In this document: positions 1-7,683 of the stretch, piece after piece | Layout: every line of letters starts with the position of its first letter | Numbering within the stretch: the stretch's first letter is position 1 | Source of the DNA: JAAYAY01 sp964429355 | GTDB lineage: Bacteria > Planctomycetota > Planctomycetia > Pirellulales > Thermoguttaceae | Reading direction: 5' to 3' | DNA length: 23,772 nt | NCBI GenBank assembly: GCA_964429355.1 | Contig: CAYSCH010000113.1 | Location: 1 to 23,772, forward strand | Made by a program: the position numbers and the translations under genes | The notes under the pieces: model-generated | What the model saw: the letters and a program-made list of their open reading frames with translations, nothing else | The model's database searches: none | Told to the model about the DNA's origin: nothing

Positions 1-60
1 GCCCACGCGGCTATCTTCATAACAACTATTTCTCAGGGAATCACGCAAGGCCATTGCAGT

Positions 61-86
61 GCCCCCGCTGCCGGGGTAGCTTTTCG
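61..86 (+). terminator. Weak terminator-like hairpin
   Basis: A 5-bp GC stem (CCCCG at 63-67, CGGGG at 72-76) with a CTGC loop is followed after four bases by TTTT (81-84). It could end transcription of a + strand gene lying left of the window. The stem is short and the T-run is offset, so this is only a candidate. Confidence 0.3.
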
Positions 87-186
87 TCGATTCACGGTTT
101 GACGCGCTTGCCCTGCTGCAGCATCCCCGTAGAATTGTGAACGATAGAAAGTATGTTGCCCTTGAATCACGTAGTGGTTTGCTGCC

Positions 187-687
187 ATGTGGTCAGTCAG
201 ACAGGTCCAATCGCATCGTCTATGGCAAGCGTCGGTTTTGCTGACGGCTGGGGTTGCGTTGCTGGCCCTGCCTGCTTTGATCCTGGCGGCTCGGCCAAGT
301 GATATCCCGGCTCAAAACGGCCTGTCTGCTCTGCCAGAACACGGCTCGTTGCTACGAGTCTCGGGCGATCGTCACTCGGTGCAGCCCCTGGACGATCACG
401 CTCAGAGTCAGAAATCGAAGTCACCTTCCGGCGGGCTGGACGAGCGTGACGACTCGGCGCGGCGCACCGCCTCCGGCAGCCTCTTGGCTCGTGTGAGAAG
501 GGGTGCCGGCTCTTGGTATCCGGGCAAGCCGTGGTCCTCGCGCCGGATCGCTGAGTCGAGCCACGCTCTGCTCCGGACATGTCCATCCACGGATTTCGGG
601 CACTGTCGAGCCGTGGGTCAATTCGCTTGGCGCATGGGCGGGTCGGCGGCCGATTCCATCGTTCTCCTGCGCCGACTTCTGCTCTAA
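187..687 (+). CDS. Doubtful small secreted/membrane protein (166 aa)
   Basis: Not recognised. The first 35 residues look like a signal peptide or anchor: a short basic start, then a hydrophobic run (ASVLLTAGVALLALPALILA) ending in an AAR-like cleavage site. The rest is Arg/Ser-rich and low in hydrophobic core residues, and resembles non-coding GC-rich translation. No Shine-Dalgarno sequence is visible before the ATG at 187. Other frames are also open here, so openness is weak evidence. It could be a real lineage-specific gene, a decayed gene whose N-terminus survives, or chance. It stands alone, more than 300 bp before the stress/Mrp block. Confidence 0.25.
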   Translation: MWSVRQVQSHRLWQASVLLTAGVALLALPALILAARPSDIPAQNGLSALPEHGSLLRVSGDRHSVQPLDDHAQSQKSKSPSGGLDERDDSARRTASGSLLARVRRGAGSWYPGKPWSSRRIAESSHALLRTCPSTDFGHCRAVGQFAWRMGGSAADSIVLLRRLLL

Positions 688-1015
688 TCGTCGGCTTCTC
701 GGTTCTTTCCGAGGGACTCTGCGCGGATGCTGCGGCCCGCGGCCTTGCATCCTCCCTTCAATCCGCCTCTTCTCGGGCGTGAGATGTTGGCCCGAGAGGT
801 GACTCCGGGCATTCAGGGCAAGTGGATCGCAGAAAGCGCAAAATCGGCGCCGCGACTGCAATTGTGGCACAAGACAAGGAGACAGGCATGACGGGCAGTA
901 TCCTTGTCGCCCACGTGGACGTACCCTGAGTGGACGTAGACGCCCTAATTCGAAATCATCTATCAGCAACAAGGACGATCGGGCGACTTTCATCTGAAGA
1001 GAAGGAGAAAATCCC
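688..1015. other. Leader region before the HPF/Usp/Mrp block
   Basis: No full-length gene seen. It contains a 13-codon ORF at 888-929 (MTGSILVAHVDVP, then TGA) with a good AAGGAG at 876-881, and the same frame continues from a GTG at 930 to 1052. A 9-bp direct repeat, GTGGACGTA, occurs at 915-923 and 930-938 (15-bp period). These may be regulatory leader elements or remains of a short gene. No convincing -35/-10 pair was found. Confidence 0.4.
888..929 (+). CDS. Possible 13-aa leader peptide
   Basis: A short ORF encodes MTGSILVAHVDVP. Its AAGGAG sits six bases before the ATG, a better ribosome site than several larger genes here have. It ends at TGA (927-929), and the same frame reopens at GTG 930 and runs 40 codons to 1052, overlapping the start of the HPF gene. 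It may be a translated leader or a pseudogene remnant. No function can be read from the sequence. Confidence 0.2.
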   Translation: MTGSILVAHVDVP

Positions 1016-1378
1016 ATGCGTTTGCACACTCGCTGCAGGAACCTCAAACTGACCAGGGAGATCAGGGAGCAAGTGCGGTCCCGGCTAGCGTTCGCCCTGG
1101 CACGATTCAGTCACCAGATCGAGGAGGTAACCGCCAGCCTGGCCGACGTGAATGGCCACAAAGGGGGCATGGACAAGCAGTGCCGCGTTGTCGTGAAACT
1201 CCACCCCAACAGCAAGGTCACCATCGAGGAGACAGACAGCAATGTGTTGGCCGCGATTGCCCGGGCGGCCGACCGGGCCAAGAACGCCGTGGGCCGCACC
1301 CTGAAACGCCGGCTCGACGCCCGAATCAATCGCAACGGGCTGCGGCCCGCGACAGACGAAACTGCCGAACAGGAATAG
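1016..1378 (+). CDS. Short HPF/RaiA-family ribosome hibernation factor
   Basis: A 120-aa protein of the ribosome hibernation-promoting factor / RaiA (sigma-54 modulation, S30EA) family. Members bind the decoding centre of the 30S subunit and silence or protect idle ribosomes. It shows the family's pattern: an N-terminal strand and helix (LTREIREQVRSRLAFALARF), strands around 'VTASLADVNGHKGGMDKQCRVVV', and a second helix with regularly spaced Ala/Arg (AAIARAADRAKNAVGRTLKR). Lys/Arg-rich segments fit rRNA contact. It is the short form, with no C-terminal dimerisation domain. AAGGAG at 1002-1007 lies 8 bases before the ATG. Its stop codon overlaps the ribosome site of the next gene, so it is probably co-transcribed and translationally coupled with the universal stress protein. 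Family call is good; the exact subtype is inferred. Confidence 0.85.
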   Translation: MRLHTRCRNLKLTREIREQVRSRLAFALARFSHQIEEVTASLADVNGHKGGMDKQCRVVVKLHPNSKVTIEETDSNVLAAIARAADRAKNAVGRTLKRRLDARINRNGLRPATDETAEQE

Positions 1379-1388
1379 GAGGTGTACC

Positions 1389-2222
1389 ATGTTGCGAAGC
1401 ATCCTTATTGGCCTGGACGAATCTGCCTATAGCAGCGAGGCGCTCGAATTGGGCATCCGCTGGGCGCGGCGTTTCGATGCCATACTCGTCGGACTCGGGA
1501 TCGTAGACGAACCCTCGATCTGCCGGCGCGAGGCGGTGCCGATCGGCGCACGTCACTACAAGGTGGAACGCGATGAATACCTCCTCGCCGATGCACGCCA
1601 TCGCGTCGAGGCAATTCTGGAACGATTCGCCCGGCGCTGCGTTGCGGAAGGGGTAAGACACGAGGTGCTGGAAGGCGCGGGCTTGCCCGATATCCAGATC
1701 GTACAGCAATCCAGGCAGTATGACCTGACCATGTTGGGGCAAAAAACGTACTTCCGTTTCGAAACGCAGGACTGGCCGGACGAGACCCTTCGAAAGGTAC
1801 TGCGGCAGGGTTCCCGTCCCGTAGTCACGGTGCCCGAAGATGCGCCCCACGGAGTGTCCATTGTTGTGGCCTACGACGGCAGCCCGCAGGCAGATCGGGC
1901 GCTGCAGACGTTTCTGGCGTTGGGCCTGGCCGGCGAGGATACGGTTCACGTCGTGAGCATTCATGCGGACCGATCGGCCGCCGAAGGGTTGGCCCAGCAG
2001 GCGGCCGGTTTTCTCGGGCTCCACGGTGTTGCGGCCGTCCCTCATCCCCTTGAACCGACCATGTCCGAAGATAGAATCATCCTTGCGCAAGTGGAAGAGT
2101 TGCAGGCCCACCTGCTGGTCATGGGTGCTTACGGCCGGTCGATGTGGCGAGAGCTGGTATTCGGCTCGACCACGACCAGCGTTCTGGCTGCGAGCCCCGT
2201 GCCGATATTTCTGTGCCATTGA
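1389..2222 (+). CDS. Universal stress protein, tandem UspA domains
   Basis: A 277-aa cytoplasmic protein with two UspA folds: residues about 1-150 (MLRSILIGLDES...) and 155-277 (SIVVAYDGSPQADRAL...). The second domain has the nucleotide-binding signature G-2X-G-9X-G-S (G246, G249, G259), so it should bind ATP. The first domain lacks this motif at the matching place ('MLGQKTYFRF...') and is probably non-binding or structural. An excellent AGGAGGT (1377-1383) overlaps the stop codon of the HPF gene. USP families act in survival of starvation, redox and energy stress, and pairing with a hibernation factor fits that. The exact ligand and partner are unknown. Confidence 0.92.
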   Translation: MLRSILIGLDESAYSSEALELGIRWARRFDAILVGLGIVDEPSICRREAVPIGARHYKVERDEYLLADARHRVEAILERFARRCVAEGVRHEVLEGAGLPDIQIVQQSRQYDLTMLGQKTYFRFETQDWPDETLRKVLRQGSRPVVTVPEDAPHGVSIVVAYDGSPQADRALQTFLALGLAGEDTVHVVSIHADRSAAEGLAQQAAGFLGLHGVAAVPHPLEPTMSEDRIILAQVEELQAHLLVMGAYGRSMWRELVFGSTTTSVLAASPVPIFLCH

Positions 2223-2233
2223 GCACCTGGGCC

Positions 2234-2261
2234 TTTGTGAAAAACTTCACGATCTTTGAGG
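2234..2261 (+). promoter_or_regulatory. Rex-box-like palindrome before mrpA
   Basis: The sequence at 2235-2252 is TTGTGAA-AAAC-TTCACGA. It matches the known binding site of the NADH/NAD+-sensing repressor Rex (TTGTGAA-N4-TTCACAA) at all but one position. It lies about 70-85 bp before the mrpA start, in the 97-bp Usp-mrpA gap. A related 28-bp sequence recurs at 11461-11488. An alternative reading is a weak intercistronic hairpin (GTGAA/TTCAC). No rex gene is in the window. Confidence 0.45.
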
Positions 2262-2319
2262 TTCGTAGTACAGAGTATTTGCGGACCGGTCGAATCGGGC
2301 GACGGTTCAAGGTGGAAGC

Positions 2320-4638
2320 ATGGGAATGACCTTTGCGGTTCTATCAGGATTCGTGGCGGCCTTGGCCGCCCCGCTGCTCCATCGGTTCGGGCGCCGCATC
2401 AGCGGCTGGATTGTAGCGCTCGTGCCGGTCGCCCTGACGGTCTACTTCGGCAGTCATATCGAGCAGGTTGCAGCAGGCGAAACGTTTCACGCGTCCTATG
2501 CGTGGGCGCCGGCGCTGGGCGTTAATATCTCCTTCTACCTGGACGGCCTCAGCCTGCTGTTCGCCCTGCTCATCAGCGGTATTGGCGCGTTGGTGGTGGT
2601 CTATGCAGGCGGCTATCTGGCGGACCACCGGCACCTGGGCCGATTCTACTGCTTCCTGCTGCTGTTCATGGCCTCGATGCTGGGAGTCGTCTTGGCCGAC
2701 AACATGCTGACGCTTTTCGTGTTCTGGGAATTGACCAGTCTGACTTCCTACTTGCTGATTGGCTTTGATCACCAGCGCGAGGAATCTCGCAAGGCGGCCT
2801 GGCAGGCCCTTCTGGTCACCAGCGGCGGGGGACTGGCCCTGCTGGCCGGTCTGCTGATGCTGGGCGAGGCCGCCGGTACGATGGAACTCTCCGAGCTGAA
2901 CCGCCTGGGCGATGTCGTCCGGAACCATGGGCTCTATCTGCCAATTCTGCTGCTCGTGGTGCTGGGCGCTTTCACCAAGTCGGCGCAATTCCCGTTTCAT
3001 TTCTGGTTGCCGTCTGCCATGGAAGCGCCGGCGCCTGTCAGCGCGTACCTCCATTCGGCAACCATGGTGAAAGCGGGCGTTTACCTGCTCGCCCGGCTCA
3101 GCCCCGCTATGGCTGGCAGCGCGGCGTGGTGGTACCTGGTCACCTTCGGCGGCATGGCGACGATGCTCTGCGGCGCTTACCTCGCACTCTGCAATACCGA
3201 TCTGAAACGCATCCTCGCCTACTCGACGGTCAGCGCCTTGGGGGTCCTGATGATGCTGTTGGGCCTGGGGACGGCAGCTGCCGTTCAGGCCGCCATGGTG
3301 TTCCTGTTGGCCCATGCCCTGTACAAAGGCGCTCTCTTCATGGTGGCCGGCGCTGTGGATCACGAAACCGGCCTGCGCGATGCGGATCGTTTGGGCGGGT
3401 TGTGGCGAGCCATGCCGATCACGGCGACGGCCGCGGTGCTGGCGGCGCTCTCCATGGCCGGGCTGGCCCCGTTCTTGGGGTTCCTGGGCAAGGAGATGCT
3501 CCTGGAAGCGGCCCTGAAGGCCGAGGTTCGATCGCTTTTGATCCCGGTCGTGGTGTTGGCGGGCGCCGTGTTCGTGGCCGTGGCCTGTATTGTCGGGCTC
3601 CGCGTGTTCTTCGGAAGAGGCCGTCCCACGCCCCGGAATCCTCACGAGGCTCCCCTGAGTCTCTGGCTGGGCCCCTTGCTCGCGGCGGCAATCGGGCTGG
3701 TGCTCGGTCTGCTTCCCTCGCACACGGCCGCCTGGATCCTCTCACCCGCCGCGTCGGCAGCCTTCGGGGATCGGGGATCCCATATACGGCTCGAACTGTC
3801 CCTCTGGCACGGGCTGACACCGGCACTTGGCCTGAGCGCCCTATCCATCTTCCTGGGAGCGATTGTCTACGGCAACTGGGACCGGGTACGGCGAATCAAC
3901 CGGCGTTCGGACTTCCTGCTGAGCCACGGCCCGGCGTGGTGGTACGATCAGGCTGTCGGGGGACTGAACGGCCTGGCCGCGATGCAGACGCGCGTTCTGC
4001 AGAGCGGCTACCTGCGGCACTACATCATCGCGATCCTTGCCACGACGGTTGCACTGACCGGATACGCGCTGATCGCCACTGTCGAATGGCCTCGGCGGTC
4101 CGCCGGTTCGGTGGTTCGCTTCTACGAGGCGGCCCTGGCGGGGCTGCTGTTGCTGGCGGCCCTGGCTGCGGTTGGCTCCCGGACGCGATTGGCCGCGGTC
4201 GCCGCCTTGGGCGTTGTCGGCTACAGCGTGGCGCTGGTCTTCATTCTGTTCGGCGCACCGGACCTGGCGATGACGCAGTTTGCGATCGAGACCCTGACGG
4301 TGATCCTCCTCGTGCTCGTACTCTACCGGCTTCCTCGTTTCGCCGTCTTCTCCAGCGGATGGGTTCGCATCCGAGACGGGGTATTCGCTCTCGTGACGGG
4401 AGCAACGGTCACCGCCCTGGTGCTGGCCGTACTCCACGGCCGAACGCCCGAACCGGTATCCGGTTACTATGCGGAGCAGAGCGTCGCCGCGGCCCACGGC
4501 CGGAATATCGTGAATGTGATCCTCGTGGACTTCCGTGCCTTGGATACCCTCGGAGAAATCACGGTGCTGGGCGTCGCCGCCATCGGGGTCCTTGCTCTCC
4601 TGAAGTTAAGTCTGGAAGACAAGGAAGACGTGGCATGA
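2320..4638 (+). CDS. mrpA: Na+/H+ antiporter subunit A (MrpA/MnhA)
   Basis: The largest subunit of the Mrp multi-subunit Na+(Li+,K+)/H+ antiporter, an inner-membrane complex related to the NuoL-type subunits of complex I. The 772-aa protein has the proton-channel core with the expected charged residues: Glu137 in 'FVFWELTSLTSYLL', Lys220 in 'GAFTKSAQFPFHFWLP', and His245/Lys251 in 'YLHSATMVKAGVYLL'. The C-terminal part (about 600-772) carries MbhD- and MbhE-like segments ('FGAPDLAMTQFAIETLTVILL' region; 'NVILVDFRALDTLGEITVLG'). It is not fused to MrpB, unlike the long MrpA-MrpB proteins of many proteobacteria. The start is the ATG after AAGGTGG; a second ATG two codons on is also possible. 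Its stop overlaps the mrpB start by four bases. Confidence 0.96.
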   Translation: MGMTFAVLSGFVAALAAPLLHRFGRRISGWIVALVPVALTVYFGSHIEQVAAGETFHASYAWAPALGVNISFYLDGLSLLFALLISGIGALVVVYAGGYLADHRHLGRFYCFLLLFMASMLGVVLADNMLTLFVFWELTSLTSYLLIGFDHQREESRKAAWQALLVTSGGGLALLAGLLMLGEAAGTMELSELNRLGDVVRNHGLYLPILLLVVLGAFTKSAQFPFHFWLPSAMEAPAPVSAYLHSATMVKAGVYLLARLSPAMAGSAAWWYLVTFGGMATMLCGAYLALCNTDLKRILAYSTVSALGVLMMLLGLGTAAAVQAAMVFLLAHALYKGALFMVAGAVDHETGLRDADRLGGLWRAMPITATAAVLAALSMAGLAPFLGFLGKEMLLEAALKAEVRSLLIPVVVLAGAVFVAVACIVGLRVFFGRGRPTPRNPHEAPLSLWLGPLLAAAIGLVLGLLPSHTAAWILSPAASAAFGDRGSHIRLELSLWHGLTPALGLSALSIFLGAIVYGNWDRVRRINRRSDFLLSHGPAWWYDQAVGGLNGLAAMQTRVLQSGYLRHYIIAILATTVALTGYALIATVEWPRRSAGSVVRFYEAALAGLLLLAALAAVGSRTRLAAVAALGVVGYSVALVFILFGAPDLAMTQFAIETLTVILLVLVLYRLPRFAVFSSGWVRIRDGVFALVTGATVTALVLAVLHGRTPEPVSGYYAEQSVAAAHGRNIVNVILVDFRALDTLGEITVLGVAAIGVLALLKLSLEDKEDVA

Positions 4639-5048
4639 CGACGATCATTCTCCGGACGGCCGCACGCTACCTTCTTCCGCTCATGCTGTTGTTCTCCGTG
4701 TTTCTTGTGCTGCGAGGCCACCACGAGCCCGGAGGTGGGTTTGTGGGCGGGCTGGTCGCTGCGGCGGCCGTGATCCTTTATGCCGTCGCCTATGGTGTAC
4801 GAGATGCTACGCGACTTCTGCGGACCGATCCTCGCGCGCTGATCGGCGCGGGCATGCTGACCGCCCTGGCAAGCGGCCTGACGGCCCTCGTCGTCGGCCA
4901 ACCTGTCATGACCGGTCAGTGGGTTTCGCTGTTCCTGCCCGGCGTGGGGGAGTTTCATCTCGGCACCCCGCTGGTGTTCGACATCGGTGTGTACCTGGCC
5001 GTTCTGGGCACAGTCCTTACCATTATCCTGTCGCTGGCGGAGCAATGA
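4635..5048 (+). CDS. mrpB: Na+/H+ antiporter subunit B (MrpB/MnhB)
   Basis: A 137-aa membrane protein, the usual MrpB length, with about four transmembrane helices. The family hallmark is near the N-terminus: 'FLVLRGHHEPGGGFVGGL', a Gly-rich loop with His and Glu conserved in MrpB/MnhB. A second typical segment is 'GTPLVFDIGVYLAVLG' near the C-terminus. It starts at the ATG overlapping the mrpA stop (ATGA), so it is translationally coupled. It is part of the same antiporter complex. This start excludes the longer open frame upstream, which lies inside mrpA and makes no membrane protein. Confidence 0.95.
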   Translation: MTTIILRTAARYLLPLMLLFSVFLVLRGHHEPGGGFVGGLVAAAAVILYAVAYGVRDATRLLRTDPRALIGAGMLTALASGLTALVVGQPVMTGQWVSLFLPGVGEFHLGTPLVFDIGVYLAVLGTVLTIILSLAEQ

Positions 5049-5049
5049 A

Positions 5050-5397
5050 ATGGAAACGCTGCTTGCCTTTATCGTCGGCGGACTGTACGCCTCCGCCGTC
5101 TATCTGATGCTGCGGCGGAGCCTGGTGAAACTGGTGATCGGCCTGATGCTGCTGTCGCACGGAGCCAACCTGCTGATCTTCACGATCGGAGGCCTCACCA
5201 GCAGCCGCCCCCCCATTGTTGCCGAGGGGCAGACTCTCCCCGCGGCGCCGTTTGCCGATCCGTTGCCGCAGGCGTTGATCCTGACCGCAATCGTGATCAG
5301 CTTCGGAGTCACGGCCTTTGCGGTGGTGCTGTTGCAGCGGGCCTACCAGGCCGTCGGCAGCGACGATCTGGACAAGATGAAAACGACCGACCCATGA
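5050..5397 (+). CDS. mrpC: Na+/H+ antiporter subunit C (MrpC/MnhC)
   Basis: A 115-aa protein with three transmembrane helices, homologous to NuoK/MnhC. Typical residues are 'LMLRRSLVKLVIGLMLLSHGANLLIF' in the first half (shown here only as the region at residues 18-44) and 'DPLPQALILTAIVISFG' (about 77-93), the conserved Pro-Gln-Ala-Leu-x-Leu-Thr-Ala-Ile motif. The ATG at 5050 follows the mrpB stop by one base and has GGAG at 5039-5042. An earlier in-frame ATG (4987) would add 21 residues out of character with the family. The stop overlaps the mrpD start. Confidence 0.95.
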   Translation: METLLAFIVGGLYASAVYLMLRRSLVKLVIGLMLLSHGANLLIFTIGGLTSSRPPIVAEGQTLPAAPFADPLPQALILTAIVISFGVTAFAVVLLQRAYQAVGSDDLDKMKTTDP

Positions 5398-6926
5398 ACA
5401 TCCTGATCGCTCTCCCCATCCTCATTCCGCTATTGACGGCAGCGGTTTCGTTGCTCGCGTGGCAGCGGCGTACCGTCCAGCGCTGGCTTGGGGTGGTTGG
5501 CATGGCCGCCCTGTTTGCAGCGACGGTCGCGTTGTTGCTCCACGTCCGCGCCGACGGTGTTCAGGCGATCCAGATCGGCAGTTGGCCGGCTCCCTATGGG
5601 ATCACGCTGGTGGCCGATCTGCTTGCTGCAATCATGGTGTTGCTGGCAGGCCTGGTGGGATTGGCGGTTACGGTGTATTCGGTGCGAAGCATGGACTGGC
5701 AACGGGAGGCATTCGGCTACTATCCGCTGTTGCACGTGCTCCTGGCAGGAGTCTGCGGCGCCTTCCTGACCGGCGACCTCTTCAATCTCTACGTCTGGTT
5801 TGAGGTCATGCTGATCGCCTCCTTCGTTCTGCTGACCCTGGGAGGCCGGCGGTCGCAGCTCGAAGGAGCCATCAAGTACGTGACCCTCAATCTGATCTCC
5901 TCGGCCCTGTTCCTGACCGGTGTCGGTATCCTGTACGGGGTTGCCGGAACTCTGAACATGGCCGACCTCCACGTCAAGCTCCCGAATGCGCCCCCCGGAA
6001 TCGTGACCACGCTGGCGATGCTGTTCCTGGTGTCGTTCGGGATCAAAGCCGCCGTGTTTCCGCTATTCTTCTGGCTTCCGGCCTCGTACCACACGCCCCC
6101 GGTTGCCGTCTCAGCAGTCTTCGCCGGCCTGTTGACCAAGGTCGGCGTCTACGCACTGATCCGCGTATTCACTCTGCTCTTTGTGCAGAATCCGCAGTAC
6201 ACCCATACGATCATCCTGTGGATCGCCGGCCTGACCATGGTGACCGGCGTTCTGGGAGCAATGGCACAGCACGAAATTCGCCGAGTCCTTTCCTTCCACA
6301 TCGTCAGCCAGATCGGCTACATGATCATGGGGCTGGCCTTGTTCGGCCTGGCCTCGACTCCCGCTCTGGCCGTTCTTTCGCTTGCCGGATCGGTCTTCTA
6401 TATCGTCCACCACATCCTCGTGAAGACCAACCTGTTCCTGGTGAGCGGGATCACCTTCCGGCTGCGTGGGACCTATGAATTGAAAGAACTGGGAGGGCTT
6501 GCCAACTCCCATCCGGGTCTGGCGCTCGTGGTCCTGATCCCGGCCTTGTCGCTGGCCGGACTTCCGCCGCTCTCCGGCTTCTTCGCCAAGCTGTCGCTCG
6601 TCCGGGCTGGACTGGGAACCCAGCAATACGCGATAGTGGCCATTGCGCTGGCCGTCAGCCTGCTCACCTTGTACTCCATGACGAAGATCTGGACCGAAGC
6701 TTTCTGGAAACCGGCGCCGGAACCTCAGGGCAGCAAGGGCGATCCGGCGGGTGAGGGGTCGCATGCTGGCAGCGGCCTGATGACCGCGCCGGTCGTGGTT
6801 CTCGCCGCAATCACGGTGATCGTGGGCCTGGGGGCGGGGCCGCTTTTCGATCTGTCCATCCAGGCGGCCGAACAACTTCATGACCCGTCTGAATACCTCC
6901 GAGCCGTTTTGGGAGATTCAGCATGA
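5394..6926 (+). CDS. mrpD: Na+/H+ antiporter subunit D (MrpD/MnhD)
   Basis: A 510-aa, roughly 14-helix proton-translocating subunit homologous to NuoM/NuoN. The key charged residues of the channel are present: Glu137 in 'FNLYVWFEVMLIASF' and Lys218 in 'SFGIKAAVFPLFFWLP', followed by 'TKVGVYALIR' with the second conserved Lys. The C-terminal loop (about residues 440-465) is hydrophilic and variable in the family. It begins with ATGA overlapping the mrpC stop and ends four bases into mrpE. Together with MrpA it probably forms the ion pathways of the complex. Length and order are standard. Confidence 0.96.
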   Translation: MNILIALPILIPLLTAAVSLLAWQRRTVQRWLGVVGMAALFAATVALLLHVRADGVQAIQIGSWPAPYGITLVADLLAAIMVLLAGLVGLAVTVYSVRSMDWQREAFGYYPLLHVLLAGVCGAFLTGDLFNLYVWFEVMLIASFVLLTLGGRRSQLEGAIKYVTLNLISSALFLTGVGILYGVAGTLNMADLHVKLPNAPPGIVTTLAMLFLVSFGIKAAVFPLFFWLPASYHTPPVAVSAVFAGLLTKVGVYALIRVFTLLFVQNPQYTHTIILWIAGLTMVTGVLGAMAQHEIRRVLSFHIVSQIGYMIMGLALFGLASTPALAVLSLAGSVFYIVHHILVKTNLFLVSGITFRLRGTYELKELGGLANSHPGLALVVLIPALSLAGLPPLSGFFAKLSLVRAGLGTQQYAIVAIALAVSLLTLYSMTKIWTEAFWKPAPEPQGSKGDPAGEGSHAGSGLMTAPVVVLAAITVIVGLGAGPLFDLSIQAAEQLHDPSEYLRAVLGDSA

Positions 6927-7396
6927 GGGCTTTCCTGTGGAATATCTTCCTGGCGACGCTCTGGGCCGCTCTGGCCGGGCAGCTCACCCTTCTCAACCTG
7001 GCCATCGGCTTCGTGCTGGGGGCACTGGTGCTGTCGTTCGTCCAGCGCGAGCATGGTTCACAACGCTACTTCACCAGATTGCGCCAGGTTCTCGGCCTCG
7101 CCCTGTTCTTCGTTTGGGAACTGCTTCTGTCGAACCTCCGCGTGGCCTACGACGTGATAACGCCGCGCCACTACATGCAGCCCGGCATAATCGCCGTCCC
7201 CCTCGATGCCCGGACCGATGCCGAGATCACGCTCTTGGCCAACTTACTGACCCTCACGCCGGGCACCCTGAGCCTCGATGTCTCGGCCGACCAGCGTTTT
7301 CTCTATGTCCACGTCATGTACATCCAAGACGTGGATGTCGCGCGACGTTCGATCAAAGATGGGTTTGAACGGCGCGTACTGGAGGTGCTTCGATGA
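6923..7396 (+). CDS. mrpE: Na+/H+ antiporter subunit E (MrpE/MnhE)
   Basis: A 157-aa MrpE-family protein, close to the usual 158-170 aa. Two or three N-terminal membrane helices (residues about 5-40 and 55-75) precede a small cytoplasmic domain. Family marks are 'ELLLSNLRVAYDVITP' and 'LLANLLTLTPGTLSLDV', the latter being the strongest MrpE signature. It overlaps mrpD upstream and mrpF downstream by four bases each. MrpE is needed for full assembly or activity of the antiporter in studied bacteria. Confidence 0.95.
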   Translation: MRAFLWNIFLATLWAALAGQLTLLNLAIGFVLGALVLSFVQREHGSQRYFTRLRQVLGLALFFVWELLLSNLRVAYDVITPRHYMQPGIIAVPLDARTDAEITLLANLLTLTPGTLSLDVSADQRFLYVHVMYIQDVDVARRSIKDGFERRVLEVLR

Positions 7397-7683
7397 ACTG
7401 GCAAGAACTGACGATCTCGCAGGCAGCGGCCTTGATCGCGGCCCTGATACTGACCGCAGCCTTCCTGCTGGCGTTCGTTCGTCTGCTCCGCGGGCCGAGC
7501 ATCCCGGACCGCGTGGTGGCGCTGGATCTGATTGCCATGCTGGTGGTGGCCGCCGTGGGGGCGCAAAGCATCGCCGCCGATCAGCCGATGCTGTTCGACG
7601 CCGCACTCGTTCTCGCCCTCCTTGCGTTCCTGGGTACGGTGGCTTTCGCCCGCTACGTGGAAAGGAGCGGCCACGATGACTGA
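7393..7683 (+). CDS. mrpF: Na+/H+ antiporter subunit F (MrpF/MnhF)
   Basis: A 96-aa protein with three membrane helices, matching MrpF length. The signature 'FVRLLRGPSIPDRVVALDLI' (residues about 28-47) contains the conserved Arg-Gly-Pro and Asp-Arg residues, followed by 'DQPMLFDAALVLALLAFLG'. It starts in the mrpE stop (ATGA) and its last eight bases overlap the start of mrpG. It is part of the Mrp complex core beside MrpA. Confidence 0.95.
   Translation: MNWQELTISQAAALIAALILTAAFLLAFVRLLRGPSIPDRVVALDLIAMLVVAAVGAQSIAADQPMLFDAALVLALLAFLGTVAFARYVERSGHDD

Noticed and set aside
927..929. In-frame TGA as a selenocysteine codon
   Set aside because: No SECIS-like hairpin was identified after it, and the flanking peptide matches no selenoprotein.
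421..1047. 208-aa - strand frame in the left intergenic region
   Set aside because: Arg/Pro/Ser-rich with no motif and it overlaps the start of the HPF gene.
2344..3723. Long - strand open frame (459 aa) opposite mrpA
   Set aside because: Gln/Glu/His/Arg-rich translation with no hydrophobic core, lying antisense to a clear MrpA; a by-product of GC-rich codon use.
3126..5048. 640-aa + frame across mrpA and mrpB
   Set aside because: Its first part is Arg/Gly-rich and out of frame with MrpA; only the last 137 residues (MrpB from 4635) are real.
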